Positions 26,483-34,731 of a DNA stretch of 64,000 nucleotides are shown here, in pieces. The DNA comes from Thermohalobaculum sp039822785 (GTDB taxonomy: Bacteria > Pseudomonadota > Alphaproteobacteria > Rhodobacterales > Rhodobacteraceae), in contig JBCBMO010000005.1 of NCBI GenBank assembly GCA_039822785.1, forward strand, positions 186,001 through 250,000, read 5' to 3'. Position 1 is the stretch's first letter; each line of letters starts with the position of its first letter. The notes beneath the pieces are model-generated. The model worked only from the letters and a program-made list of their open reading frames with translations. It made no database searches and was not told the DNA's origin. Position numbers and translations under genes: made by a program.

Positions 26483-28029
26483 GGCACCTCCTCCAACCCG
26501 TCGAGCGCACCGATGGCGGCGCGCGCCTGTTCGGCATCGTCGAAGGGGAGGATCTCGCCCGTCACCTCCTGGCCCGGCTCGTGACCCTTGCCCGCGATCA
26601 GCAGCAGGTCGCCGGGGCCTTCGAGCGCGTCGACCCCTGCCAGGATCGCCTCCGCCCGGTCGCCGATCTCGATGGCCTCGGGCGCGCCATCGCGGACGGC
26701 GGCGCGGATCGTGGCGGGGTCCTCGCTGCGGGGGTTGTCATCGGTGATGATGACGAGGTCGGCACCCTCTGCTGCCGCGCGGCCCATTAAGGGGCGCTTG
26801 CCGGGATCGCGGTCGCCGCCCGCGCCGAGCACGACGATCAGCCGGCCCGCGGCATGGGGGCGGATCGAGGCGAGGGCGGAGGCGACGGCCCCCGGCGTAT
26901 GAGCATAATCGACGTAGACGGCGGCGCCGTTACGCCGGGTCCCTGCCCGCTCCATCCGCCCGCGCACGGTGGTGAGCGCGGGCAAGGCGTTGAAGACCGC
27001 GCGGGCGGGCATACCGGTGGCGAGCGCCAGGGCTGCAGCCGTCGCCACGTTCTCCGCCTGAAAGGCCCCGATCAAGGTGAGATCGCGGGTATAGCTCTCC
27101 CCGTCCCAGGCGAGGGTGACGCGCTGACCGGCGGCGCCAAAGGTCTGTTCGAGAATCCTGAGGTCGGCTTCGGCCGCGCAGCCGGTCGTGACGATGCGCT
27201 GGCCGCGCGCGGCTGCGCGGGCACGGGCCGCCGTGAAGCTGGGATCGTCGGCGTTCAGCACCGCCGTCGCACCCGCGGGCAGCACGCTGTCGAAGAGGCG
27301 GAGCTTTGCGTCGACATAGGCCTCGAAGGTCGCGTGATAGTCCAGATGGTCGCGGGTGATGTGGGTCAGCGCCGCCGCGGTGAGGCGCACCCCGTCGAGC
27401 CGGTGCTGGGCGAGGCCGTGGGACGAGGCCTCCATCGCCGCGTGGGTGCAGCCGCGCGCCGCGAGATCGGCAAGCATAGGGTGCAGGATCAGCGGCTCGG
27501 GGGTCGTCAGACGGCCGGGGGCTTCGAACCCCGTCCCCTCGACCCCTGTGGTGCCGATGTTGGCGGCGGCATGACCGGCATGCGCCCAGATCTCGCGCAG
27601 GAAATGCGCGGTGGAGGTCTTGCCGTTCGTCCCCGTCACCGCCGCCATGACCCGCGGCTGACCGGCAGAAAAGGCCGCGGCGGCGAGGGCGAGCCAGCGG
27701 CGCGGCTGGGGCGCCAGGATAACCGGCGCGGGCCAGGTTGCCGCAGGACTGCCCACCGCGGCCTCGGCCTGGGCGAGATCCTCGGGCGCGAGGGCGATGG
27801 CCAGGGCCTGCTGGCGCAGGGCGAAGGGCACGAAATCCGCGCCATGGACCCGCGTGCCCGGCAGGGCGGCGAAGAGCGTGCCGGGGCGGACCGCGCGGCT
27901 GTCCTCGGCCAATCCCTCCACCGCGGTGTCGGGCGGCAGGATGGCGCCGTGCCAGCTGCCCCCGGCGGCCTCCATCAGCGCACCGAGGGTGCGCGCGGGG
28001 CTGACGGCTGCGGCATCGCGCAGGGTCAC
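26479..28029 (-). CDS. murE: UDP-MurNAc-L-Ala-D-Glu--meso-diaminopimelate ligase MurE
   Basis: The ligase that adds the third stem-peptide residue; 516 residues. It has GLAEDSRAVRPGTLFAALPG, the ATP loop VTGTNGKTSTAHFL, and HITRDHLDYHATFEAYVDAK. The C-terminal DNPRSEDP motif is the DNPR signature of enzymes that select meso-diaminopimelate instead of lysine, as expected in a Gram-negative. It overlaps ftsI by four bases upstream and murF by four downstream. Confidence 0.96.
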   Translation of the reverse strand: MTLRDAAAVSPARTLGALMEAAGGSWHGAILPPDTAVEGLAEDSRAVRPGTLFAALPGTRVHGADFVPFALRQQALAIALAPEDLAQAEAAVGSPAATWPAPVILAPQPRRWLALAAAAFSAGQPRVMAAVTGTNGKTSTAHFLREIWAHAGHAAANIGTTGVEGTGFEAPGRLTTPEPLILHPMLADLAARGCTHAAMEASSHGLAQHRLDGVRLTAAALTHITRDHLDYHATFEAYVDAKLRLFDSVLPAGATAVLNADDPSFTAARARAAARGQRIVTTGCAAEADLRILEQTFGAAGQRVTLAWDGESYTRDLTLIGAFQAENVATAAALALATGMPARAVFNALPALTTVRGRMERAGTRRNGAAVYVDYAHTPGAVASALASIRPHAAGRLIVVLGAGGDRDPGKRPLMGRAAAEGADLVIITDDNPRSEDPATIRAAVRDGAPEAIEIGDRAEAILAGVDALEGPGDLLLIAGKGHEPGQEVTGEILPFDDAEQARAAIGALDGLEEVP

Positions 28030-29750
28030 GGCCGCCCCTCCAGCGAGGCGGGGCGCAGGCCCAGGATGGGGGCGAGGCGGCGCACGGCCTCCGCCGCCAC
28101 GGGGGCTGCGGTGCGGCTGGCCTGGCGGCTCGGCGTCTGGCCGGAGCGGTCGGTGGGCTCATCCATGGTCACCACCAGCACGTACTGCGGGTCATCGACC
28201 GGGAAGATCGCACCGAAGGTCGCCATGACCTTGGTCCGGTCATAGCCGCCGCGCACCGGGTCGGGCTTGTCCGCCGTCCCGGTCTTGCCCGCCAGCCGGT
28301 AGCCCGGCACCCGCGCCCGCCGGCCGGAGCCGTCGGTGACCACGCGGCGCATCATCCGCAAGGTCTCGGCGGCCGCCGCGGCGGAGAAGACGCGCTCGCC
28401 CTCACCGGCCACCGGCGTCGCGCGGCCGCCCCTTTGCAGCGTCGGGATCACCCGGCGCCCGCCATTGGCGATGGTGGCATAGGCGCCGGCCAGGTGCAGC
28501 GGCGAGACGGCGATGCCATGGCCGAAAGAGATATTCATCGTCGACAGCTCGGTCCACTTCGGGGGCAGCAGCGGGCTCGCACCCGCGGCCTCGGACAGCT
28601 CGACCGGCACCGGGGCGAACATCCCCAGCCGGTCGAGATATCCCCTGAAGTGCGGCGTCGTGACCGCGAGCGCAAGCTTGGCGCTGCCCACATTGGAGGA
28701 GCGGCGGATGATGTCGGTGACGCTCATCTCCTCGGGCATGCGGTGATAGTCGCGCACCCGCTGGCGGCCGTAGAAGATGGGCTTGCCGGTCTCGATCATC
28801 GTCTCGGGGCCCACGACCCCCCGGTCCAGCGCCATGGCGGCGGTCAGCGGTTTGAAGACCGAGCCAAGCTCATAGCGCCCCTGGACCGCGCGGTTGAAGC
28901 GGGGGCTGGCGCCCGCGGCTTCGTCCCGCTTGGTCTTGCGCTTGTTGGGGTCATAGTCGGGCAGCGAGACCAGGGCGAGGATCTCGCCGGTCTCCACGGC
29001 CATGAAGACGCCCGCCGCGCCTTGGGCGCCGAGGCGCGTCATCTCCGCCTGCAGCACGTCGGAAAGGGCAGTCTGCAGAGCGAGGTCGATGGAAAGCGAG
29101 AGGGGCGCGCCGGCCCGGGCGGGATCGCGCAGGCGCTCGTCGAAGTAGCGCTCGACACCGCCTGCGCCCTCGATCTCCGCCCAGCGCACGTCTTCCTCGC
29201 CCGCGGTCACGCCGCCGATCACATGGGCCACCGTGCGCCCAGCGGGATAAAGGCGCATTTCGCGGCTGCCGAACAGCAGCCCGGGGTCGCCGATGTCCAT
29301 CACGGCCTGCTTCTGGCGCGGGGTCACCGGGCGCTCGACCCAGACGAAGCGGCTGTCCTGGGTCAGGATGTCGAGCGCCTCTTCGGCCGTGAGGTAGGGG
29401 AAGATCTCGCCCAGCTTTGCCGCCGCGCGCACGGGGTCGAGCACGTCGTGGGGATGAGCGTAGAGCGACCAGGCGGGCAGGTTGGCGGCAAGCAGGCGCC
29501 CCCGGCGGTCGACGATGTCGCTGCGCACCGGGTCGATCTGCCCGGCGCGGCCCAGGCGCGGCTCCTCCGGATCGGACAGGGCCATGAGCGCCATGTTGAG
29601 CGCGAGCACCCCGTAGAAAAGCGCGAAGGCAAGCATCACCAGGATCAGCCGCCAGTCGTCGCGCATGGCGCGCGCCGCATCCGGCGCCGCTGCAGGGCCG
29701 GCCGGTCGCGGCGCCAGGCGCCGCCGGATCGGGGCGGCGAAATCCGTCAC
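28026..29750 (-). CDS. ftsI: Septal penicillin-binding protein FtsI (PBP3)
   Basis: A class B transpeptidase of 574 residues that crosslinks septal peptidoglycan. A cytoplasmic tail of about 32 residues precedes one membrane helix (WRLILVMLAFALFYGVLA, about 33-50). The PBP dimerisation region follows (DIVDRRGRLLAANLPAW). In the transpeptidase domain the active-site motif is GSVFKP with Ser297 and Lys300, SSN is at 351-353 and KTG at 489-491, so all three catalytic motifs are intact. It starts seven bases after ftsL. Confidence 0.96.
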   Translation of the reverse strand: MTDFAAPIRRRLAPRPAGPAAAPDAARAMRDDWRLILVMLAFALFYGVLALNMALMALSDPEEPRLGRAGQIDPVRSDIVDRRGRLLAANLPAWSLYAHPHDVLDPVRAAAKLGEIFPYLTAEEALDILTQDSRFVWVERPVTPRQKQAVMDIGDPGLLFGSREMRLYPAGRTVAHVIGGVTAGEEDVRWAEIEGAGGVERYFDERLRDPARAGAPLSLSIDLALQTALSDVLQAEMTRLGAQGAAGVFMAVETGEILALVSLPDYDPNKRKTKRDEAAGASPRFNRAVQGRYELGSVFKPLTAAMALDRGVVGPETMIETGKPIFYGRQRVRDYHRMPEEMSVTDIIRRSSNVGSAKLALAVTTPHFRGYLDRLGMFAPVPVELSEAAGASPLLPPKWTELSTMNISFGHGIAVSPLHLAGAYATIANGGRRVIPTLQRGGRATPVAGEGERVFSAAAAAETLRMMRRVVTDGSGRRARVPGYRLAGKTGTADKPDPVRGGYDRTKVMATFGAIFPVDDPQYVLVVTMDEPTDRSGQTPSRQASRTAAPVAAEAVRRLAPILGLRPASLEGRP

Positions 29751-29757
29751 CCGAGCC

Positions 29758-30756
29758 TCACTGGGATGCGGCGATCACGGCCGGCGGCAGGCGCTGCCCG
29801 TCCGCCAGAGCGGCGATGGCCGGTGTCGCCGCGGGCGCGGGAGCGGCGGTGGTGACGGCAGCCTCGGGCGCGTAGAGCGGCCGTGGCGCCGTTGTCTCCG
29901 CGGCTGGGGCGGCTGCCGCCACCTGCGCGGGCCCGGTCGAGGTGGGTTGCGCGGCGGCACGGGCACGCCGGGCCGCGGGGCCCGCCGGTGGCAGGGGTGC
30001 GGCGCGCGGCGCCAGGCGGGTGCCGGCGATCTCGGCGGTCTCGGCGGTCTGGGCGGTCTGGGGGTCCGATTGCGCTTCCGCCGCTTCGGGCGCGCTCACC
30101 CCCTCCTCAGGGGTCTCCGCTGCGCTGGTCCGGCCCAGATCCGTCGGTCGCGGCAAGGGCACGGCCATGCGCTCGATCGGTGAACGGGCGTCGTCGCTCA
30201 AGGCGGACGCAGCCTCCTGCGGGGCCGCTGTGGGATCGGCGGCGACGGTCAGGGCCGGGTCCGCGGCGACCGGCTGGCCCTGCGGGCGTACCGCGGCGCC
30301 GGGGCCGACGGCCGTCTGGCTCTCCCGCCCGACCGTCGCTGCATCCGGATGCACGATGGGCAAGAGCCCGGGCGCCGGGGCCTCGACAGGCGCCTCGATC
30401 CCCGCGTGCTGCGCCAGGATCGAGCTTGCGGCAGCGGCCAGGGCCGCGGCAAGCGGATCCTGTTCCTCGCGCGGCGGGAAGGGCACGGCGGGCAGATCGC
30501 CGAAATGCTCCGGCGCAAGATCGCCGAGGGCGAGGTCCTCGTGATGGGTCTCAACCAGATCGCGCAGGCGCTCGGGGCGGTTCAGATAGGCCCATTCGAC
30601 CTCCATCACCGTCACATCCTCCCGCGTCTCGGCGATCTGGCCGCGCAGGCGCTCGACGGTGCGCAGGGCATGGGCGGTCTTGTAGTTCACGCTATAGGCC
30701 CAGGCCGCGATCGCCACGATGCCAAGGACGGCGGCGCTGAAGGTCAGACGGTTCAT
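29758..30756 (-). CDS. ftsL: Cell division protein FtsL with long Ala/Pro-rich C-terminal extension
   Basis: The position between rsmH and ftsI and the N-terminus identify FtsL: a membrane helix at residues 3-21 (RLTFSAAVLGIVAIAAWAY), then a coiled coil (RTVERLRGQIAETREDV, VMEVEWAYLNRPERL) ending near residue 70. FtsL of this group usually ends after roughly 110 residues. Here the protein is 332 residues; from about 95 on it is low-complexity, rich in Ala, Pro, Glu and Thr, and probably disordered in the periplasm. The frame is open and coupled to neighbours, so I read the extension as real. Function of the tail is unknown. Confidence 0.88.
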   Translation of the reverse strand: MNRLTFSAAVLGIVAIAAWAYSVNYKTAHALRTVERLRGQIAETREDVTVMEVEWAYLNRPERLRDLVETHHEDLALGDLAPEHFGDLPAVPFPPREEQDPLAAALAAAASSILAQHAGIEAPVEAPAPGLLPIVHPDAATVGRESQTAVGPGAAVRPQGQPVAADPALTVAADPTAAPQEAASALSDDARSPIERMAVPLPRPTDLGRTSAAETPEEGVSAPEAAEAQSDPQTAQTAETAEIAGTRLAPRAAPLPPAGPAARRARAAAQPTSTGPAQVAAAAPAAETTAPRPLYAPEAAVTTAAPAPAATPAIAALADGQRLPPAVIAASQ

Positions 30757-30776
30757 CGGCTCAACTCCTTCCGTCG

Positions 30777-31823
30777 TCAGCTCGGGCGCGCGGCGCCGCG
30801 AGTGGCACGCTGGCGCGCGCGCTGCCGGGCGCGGGTGGCGAAATCGGCGGCGACGGGCGCGCGCGGCAGGCCCAAGGCGCCGGGATCGGGTGCGAGCGCC
30901 GGGGCCGCGGTGCGCCGCGCCATGCGCAGGCGGGCGGAGCGCGCACGGGGGTTACGCACGGTCTCGGCGGCATCCGGCTCGACCGGTTTGGCGGGTTTCT
31001 CCCAGCGCGCCGGGGCCACTGCGATCTCGGGTGCGTGGCGCGAGCCGCCACCGCCCGTCGCAGCGCCCTGCTGGAAGAACCGCTTCACGATGCGGTCCTC
31101 GAGCGAGTGGAAGGTCACCACCGCCAGCCGGCCGCCCGCGGGCAGCACCCGCTCCGCCGCCGCCAGCGCCCGGACCAACTGCCCCAGCTCGTCGTTCACC
31201 GCGATGCGCAGGGCCTGGAAGCTGCGGGTCGCGGGATGCGGCTGGCCGGGCTTGGGGCGCGGCAGGACGCCGGCCACGATCTCGGCCAACGCGAGGGTGG
31301 TGTCGACCGGCGCTTCCTGCCGGCGTTGGACAACCGCGCGGGCGATGCGGCGGGCGGCCCGCTCCTCGCCAAAGGCATGGAGGATATCGGCCAGTTCAGC
31401 GGCCTCGGCCGTGTTGACGATATCGGCGGCACTGACCCCCTCCTCGCCCATGCGCATGTCGAGGGGCCCGTCGCGCATGAAGGAGAAGCCGCGCGCCGCC
31501 TGGTCGAGATGCATGGAGGAGACGCCGATATCCAGCACGACCGCATCCGGCGTGATCCCCTCCGCCGCCGCGACGTCGTCCATGGTGTCAAAAGTCGCCT
31601 CGACGAGGCTGAGGCGCCCGGCGCTTTCCGCGACGAGGGCTTCGCCCGCAGCGATGGCGGTGGGGTCACGGTCGAGCGCCAGCACCTCTGCGCCCGCCGC
31701 CAGGATCGCCCGGGTATAGCCGCCGGCGCCGAAGGTACCGTCGATCACCCGCGCGCCCTCCAGCGGGGCGAGGGCTGCGATCACGGGCTCTAGCAGGACG
31801 GGGATATGGGGCGCCTCGACCAT
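30777..31823 (-). CDS. rsmH: 16S rRNA m4C1402 methyltransferase RsmH (MraW)
   Basis: A SAM-dependent methyltransferase of 348 residues that modifies C1402 in 16S rRNA. It begins with HIPVLLEPVI, shows VIDGTFGAGGYTRAIL (SAM motif I), VVLDIGVSSMHLDQAARGFSF and RSFQALRIAVNDEL, and ends with VVTFHSLEDRIVKRFF. These define the family. The C-terminal 60 residues are basic and Ala-rich. The ATG at 31823 shares one base with the mraZ stop (TGATG). Confidence 0.96.
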   Translation of the reverse strand: MVEAPHIPVLLEPVIAALAPLEGARVIDGTFGAGGYTRAILAAGAEVLALDRDPTAIAAGEALVAESAGRLSLVEATFDTMDDVAAAEGITPDAVVLDIGVSSMHLDQAARGFSFMRDGPLDMRMGEEGVSAADIVNTAEAAELADILHAFGEERAARRIARAVVQRRQEAPVDTTLALAEIVAGVLPRPKPGQPHPATRSFQALRIAVNDELGQLVRALAAAERVLPAGGRLAVVTFHSLEDRIVKRFFQQGAATGGGGSRHAPEIAVAPARWEKPAKPVEPDAAETVRNPRARSARLRMARRTAAPALAPDPGALGLPRAPVAADFATRARQRARQRATRGAARPS

Positions 31824-32284
31824 CAGTGGAGCCCCGTCATGGGCACGCGCGCCAGGATCGGACGGGCGAGCGTGGCCGCCTGTTCGGCATCCTCGGCCTG
31901 TTGGGCGGGTGCTGCGATCTCGAAACTGAAGCCGAGGCCGACGAAGACGCATTCCTTGCCGATGCTCACCTGTTGGCGCAGCTCGCGCGACAGCACCACG
32001 CGGCCCAGCTCATCAGGCTCCAGGATCGTGGCACTGGCGTTGAAGTGGCGCATGAAGGCGCGCAGTTCGGCCGGATCCTCGATCGCCGCCTCGACCTTGG
32101 CGCAATAGGCGTCGAAGCCGGGACCGGTCAGGCAGAGATGGGCGTCCGGGCGCTCCAGGCAGGGCAGCAGGTAGATCTCGTTGGTGCCGAGGGCTTGCAG
32201 CACCTTGCGAAAGGCCGCCGGCAGCGAGACGCGGCCGCGGTCCTCCACCTTGTGCCTGTGCGTGCCTGCGAAGCGCCTCGCCAT
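31823..32284 (-). CDS. mraZ: Transcriptional regulator MraZ, first gene of the dcw cluster
   Basis: A DNA-binding protein of the AbrB/MraZ fold, 153 residues, that represses its own operon in the bacteria studied. It has two MraZ half-domains: FAGTHRHKVEDRGRVSLPAAFR with LLPCLERPDAHLCL, then HFNASATILEPDELGRVVLSRELR. The duplicated D-x-x-G-R-V pattern is diagnostic. The ATG at 32284 has AGGGGCG before it. A promoter and TGGG-type boxes lie about 240 bases upstream. Confidence 0.95.
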   Translation of the reverse strand: MARRFAGTHRHKVEDRGRVSLPAAFRKVLQALGTNEIYLLPCLERPDAHLCLTGPGFDAYCAKVEAAIEDPAELRAFMRHFNASATILEPDELGRVVLSRELRQQVSIGKECVFVGLGFSFEIAAPAQQAEDAEQAATLARPILARVPMTGLH

Positions 32285-32519
32285 CGCCCCTGCACCCTTC
32301 GTTCACCCATTGCGTGGCGGCGGAAACGAAGAGGGGCGGACCGCGCCCGTGGCGCCTATGGTCCGCCCCTTGCCCCTCGTCCCGCCAGCCGCCTGTCGTG
32401 CCTACTCTGCCTCATCAGCCTGACGCGCCGCGCCCAGGATGGCCCTCTGTGCGGTTCTTCTCGGCCGGGTCCTGTGTCGTCCCGGGTTTGTCCCGTGGTC
32501 CGACCCCTGCCGTGCAATC

Positions 32520-32548
32520 TTGATACCCTGGAGGGCGCTCACATTCAA
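32520..32548 (-). promoter_or_regulatory. Candidate sigma-70 promoter of the mraZ operon
   Basis: On the minus strand TTGAAT (32548-32543) is followed after exactly 17 bases by TATCAA (32525-32520). It is the best promoter match upstream of mraZ and lies immediately downstream of the TGGG boxes. It implies a start near 32513 and a long leader. Confidence 0.55.
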
Positions 32549-32573
32549 CCCAATTCCCTCCACATCATCCCCA
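32548..32573 (-). promoter_or_regulatory. MraZ-box-like direct repeats
   Basis: On the minus strand TGGGG (32573-32569), TGGAG (32562-32558) and TGGGT (32552-32548) recur at 11- and 10-base spacing, directly upstream of and touching the -35 element. MraZ is known to bind TGGGN repeats spaced about one helical turn in the dcw promoter of E. coli. Autoregulation of the cluster by MraZ is the natural reading. Confidence 0.55.
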
Positions 32574-32576
32574 AAG

Positions 32577-32598
32577 ATACCCACAGGCCGTATCCACA
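32577..32598 (+). promoter_or_regulatory. Two DnaA-box-like 9-mers
   Basis: GTATCCACA (32590-32598) differs by one base from the DnaA box TTATCCACA, and ATACCCACA (32577-32585) differs by two. They are in the same orientation, 13 bases apart, just upstream of the mraZ promoter. Two imperfect sites can occur by chance. Confidence 0.3.
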
Positions 32599-32827
32599 GC
32601 TCAAGACGGGCGCACTACCCCAGATGTAGCGGCTGGTCGGATCACAGACCCTAGGGTGTCCGCCCAGAAACGGGACAGTCATCGCTGACAAAACTCGCAG
32701 GGTCAGCCAGATTCCGGTTTTCCACCGCTGAGAGCGAGCTTGGGGAGGAAGTGGGGGAATCGGGAGGAGGCCATCCTGGCGCGCCCCGCCCTGGCGGGAC
32801 GACGGGAGACCTGTGCGGCGAAGGTGG

Positions 32828-33226
32828 GGTGCGGGCGGCGTATAAGCCGGGTTCTGTTCCGCCCCTAGGGGACGGAGATGGCCATTCATCTGAGGGCGCC
32901 GGTTGCCCAACGCCTCTTGCAGTCAACCCGGACGGCGGGCCGGGGCCACCCTGGGGCCGAAGCCCCGTGCCATCCCTATACGACCTTGCTCCCGGTGGGG
33001 CTTGCCGTGCCGCCGACGTTACCGCCGGCGCGGTGGGCTCTTACCCCACCGTTTCACCCTTACCCTGCCCGGGCCGAGACCCCGGCAGGGCGGTCTGTTC
33101 TCTGTGGCGCTGTCCCGAGGGGTGTCACCACCCCTGCCGGGCGTTACCCGGCACCGTCGCCCCGTGGAGCCCGGACTTTCCTCACCGGGGTCGCCCCCGG
33201 CGCGGCCATCCCGCCGCCCGCGCCGG
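32828..33226 (-). ncRNA. rnpB: RNase P RNA, bacterial type A
   Basis: The catalytic RNA that matures tRNA 5' ends. On the minus strand the 5' universal core GAGGAAAGTCCGGGCTC is at 33183-33167. The central AAGGGTGAAACGGTGG and GGTAAGAGCCCACC lie near 33063-33032, and the 3' core GAACAGAACCCGGCTTAT at 32859-32842. Ends are set by the P1 helix: GCGCGGGCGGC at 33223-33213 pairs with GCCGCCCGCAC at the 3' end. Length is close to 400 bases, normal for alphaproteobacteria. Many long open frames cross this region on the other strand and are not genes. Confidence 0.95.
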
Positions 33227-33228
33227 CC

Positions 33229-33257
33229 CGGTTGCGCCTTTCGCGGGGGGCTGTCAA
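33229..33257 (-). promoter_or_regulatory. Promoter of rnpB
   Basis: A perfect -35 TTGACA (33257-33252 on the minus strand) lies 17 bases before CAACCG, a poor -10, with the expected start near 33223-33225. That matches the P1-defined 5' end of the RNA. A consensus -35 with a weak -10 is common for strong stable-RNA promoters in this group. Confidence 0.55.
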
Positions 33258-33295
33258 GGCAGGCCGCCTCCTGCCCCGCCGCTCACGTCCGCCGC

Positions 33296-34066
33296 TCAGG
33301 CCCGCTGAGGACGCATCGCGGGGAAAGCCGCTGCCAGCGCGGTGGCATGCTCCGCCGCCCCCGCCGTCGGACCGGGCAAGGCGTAAAGCGTGGGCATGAA
33401 GCGCGCGGCGAAGGCCCGCCACAGCGCCGTCTGCGCCGCGCCCCAGGTGCCCTCCGCCGGCACCGGATAGCCGAGCGTCGCCGCAGCCCTCAGGAACGCG
33501 GCCTCCGCCGCCGGATCGGCCCTGTCGTGGGGCGTCACGGCCTCGCGTGGCGGGTCGAGCCAAACGGATAGGCCGCGCCACGCGAGCCTACGCCAATCGA
33601 AGGCCGGCCCGGGATCCTGCTTGCGGCTGGGCGCGAGGCAGGCATGGCCGATCACCCCGGCGGGCCGGATCGCATGGCGCGCCATGGCCCCGGTAAGCAG
33701 CTCCTCGAGCGCGGCCAACTGGGGCGCAGCGAAGGGGATGGCGACGCCATCGGCATCGAGGCCAAGATGATCGAGCTCGATCCCGATGGCGTGGGAATTG
33801 ACGTCCTCCCGCCCGGCCCAGGCCCCGGCACCGGCATGCCAGGCCCGCGCATCCTCCGCCACCAGCTGGGTGGTCGCGCCGTCCTTAGCGATAACGTAAT
33901 GCGCGCTCACCTCGGCCACTGGGTCACAGAGGCGGTCGATGGCCGCCGCCGCACTCTCCATCGCGGTGTAGTGGATGACGATCAGCGAGGGCCGTGCCCC
34001 ACCCCGACGCTCCCCGAAATTCGGCGAGGGGTGCCAGCGCGCCCCGGGATGATCAGGCTCGGTCAT
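33296..34066 (-). CDS. N-acetylmuramoyl-L-alanine amidase (Amidase_2, AmiD/AmpD type)
   Basis: A zinc amidase of 256 residues that cuts the bond between muramic acid and the stem peptide. Zinc ligands are seen in LIVIHYTAM (His), VIGHACLAPSRKQDPG (His and Asp), with the catalytic glutamate region AIGIELDHLG and HYVIAKDG. The C-terminal 80 residues resemble a peptidoglycan-binding helical domain (AAFLRAAATLGYPVPAEGTW). No signal peptide is visible, which favours cytoplasmic recycling (AmpD role) over cell-wall lysis, though AmiD-type export is not excluded. It ends 70 bases upstream of rnpB. Confidence 0.9.
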   Translation of the reverse strand: MTEPDHPGARWHPSPNFGERRGGARPSLIVIHYTAMESAAAAIDRLCDPVAEVSAHYVIAKDGATTQLVAEDARAWHAGAGAWAGREDVNSHAIGIELDHLGLDADGVAIPFAAPQLAALEELLTGAMARHAIRPAGVIGHACLAPSRKQDPGPAFDWRRLAWRGLSVWLDPPREAVTPHDRADPAAEAAFLRAAATLGYPVPAEGTWGAAQTALWRAFAARFMPTLYALPGPTAGAAEHATALAAAFPAMRPQRA

Positions 34067-34124
34067 GACCTGACGCTCGCAGTGCGCCCAGGAGGGGTCA
34101 ATGCCACCCGGTCAATGCCGTGCG

Positions 34125-34586
34125 CTAACCGGCAGCGGGCGCCGTGCCGAAGATCGCCCGGGTGATCAGAACGCCGAGCACCGCTGCAATCGCCGTCGCG
34201 AAGGTGCCCCACAGAAGGTCCGAGGCAACCATCTGCGGATGCCACCCCTTCAGCGTCGCATAGTTCGTCAGCGCATAGGTGCCGTAGCAGAAGAAGCCGA
34301 AGATCCCCGCGTCCACCGCGACCCGCAGGAGCGGCTTGCCCGACAGCCCCGCCGCCGAGGCGAAGTAGAGCATCCCGACCACATAGAGCGCGTAGAAGCC
34401 GACCGCCGGCAGCACCCGGAAATCGTCGAGCAGCATATCGCCCACATGCGTCTCGAAGACATGCCGGACGTAGGCCTTGATCCAGACCACATCGGCGCCG
34501 AGGAAGATCACCGCCGTCACGAGATAAAGCACGACCTGCTGCACCACGGCCCCCTCTGCGCCCTCTGCGCTGCCTGTGCTCGGCAT
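34125..34586 (-). CDS. DUF2177 family membrane protein
   Basis: A 153-residue inner-membrane protein with four hydrophobic helices (VVLYLVTAVIFLGADVVW, FYALYVVGMLYFASAAGL, AGIFGFFCYGTYALTNYATL, FATAIAAVLGVLITRAIFG). The pattern GIFGFFCYGTYALTNYATLKGW is typical of DUF2177 proteins, whose function is unknown. An ATG at 34586 is used; a GTG at 34547 with GAGGGGG before it may be the true start. It stands apart from its neighbours. Confidence 0.82.
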   Translation of the reverse strand: MPSTGSAEGAEGAVVQQVVLYLVTAVIFLGADVVWIKAYVRHVFETHVGDMLLDDFRVLPAVGFYALYVVGMLYFASAAGLSGKPLLRVAVDAGIFGFFCYGTYALTNYATLKGWHPQMVASDLLWGTFATAIAAVLGVLITRAIFGTAPAAG

Positions 34587-34731
34587 CTAGAGCAGCGCGC
34601 CGCATTGTCGCTCTCGGGCCGCGGCCTTTTTCACCGCGCGGTGATGCAGCAGGTATCGCGCCTGTTGGGGGCTGTGGCCAGTCGACGATGCTGCTACCAG
34701 ACGGCATGGACGCGCCGCCTACCCCAGCCCG

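Larger units (their letters stand above)
32285..32827. other. Noncoding leader and promoter region between rnpB and mraZ
   Basis: A 543-base stretch without a credible gene; the short frames here lack ribosome sites. It holds a promoter (32520-32548), MraZ-box-like repeats, and two DnaA-box-like sites. The transcript from that promoter would have an untranslated leader of about 230 bases before mraZ. A GC hairpin (CCCGCC/GGCGGG at 32785-32798) follows rnpB and could help end that RNA. The rest shows no structure I can name. Confidence 0.6.

Noticed and set aside
27521..27545. tRNA T-loop-like sequence (CTTCGAACCCC)
   Set aside because: It lies inside murE in frame and no acceptor stem or anticodon arm can be folded around it. 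A similar GTTCGAAT near 3271 is inside the FAD oxidase.
32751..33571. Several long plus-strand open frames
   Set aside because: They cross the RNase P RNA and its promoter. Codon content is Pro/Arg/Gly noise from GC-rich structure, with no ribosome sites.
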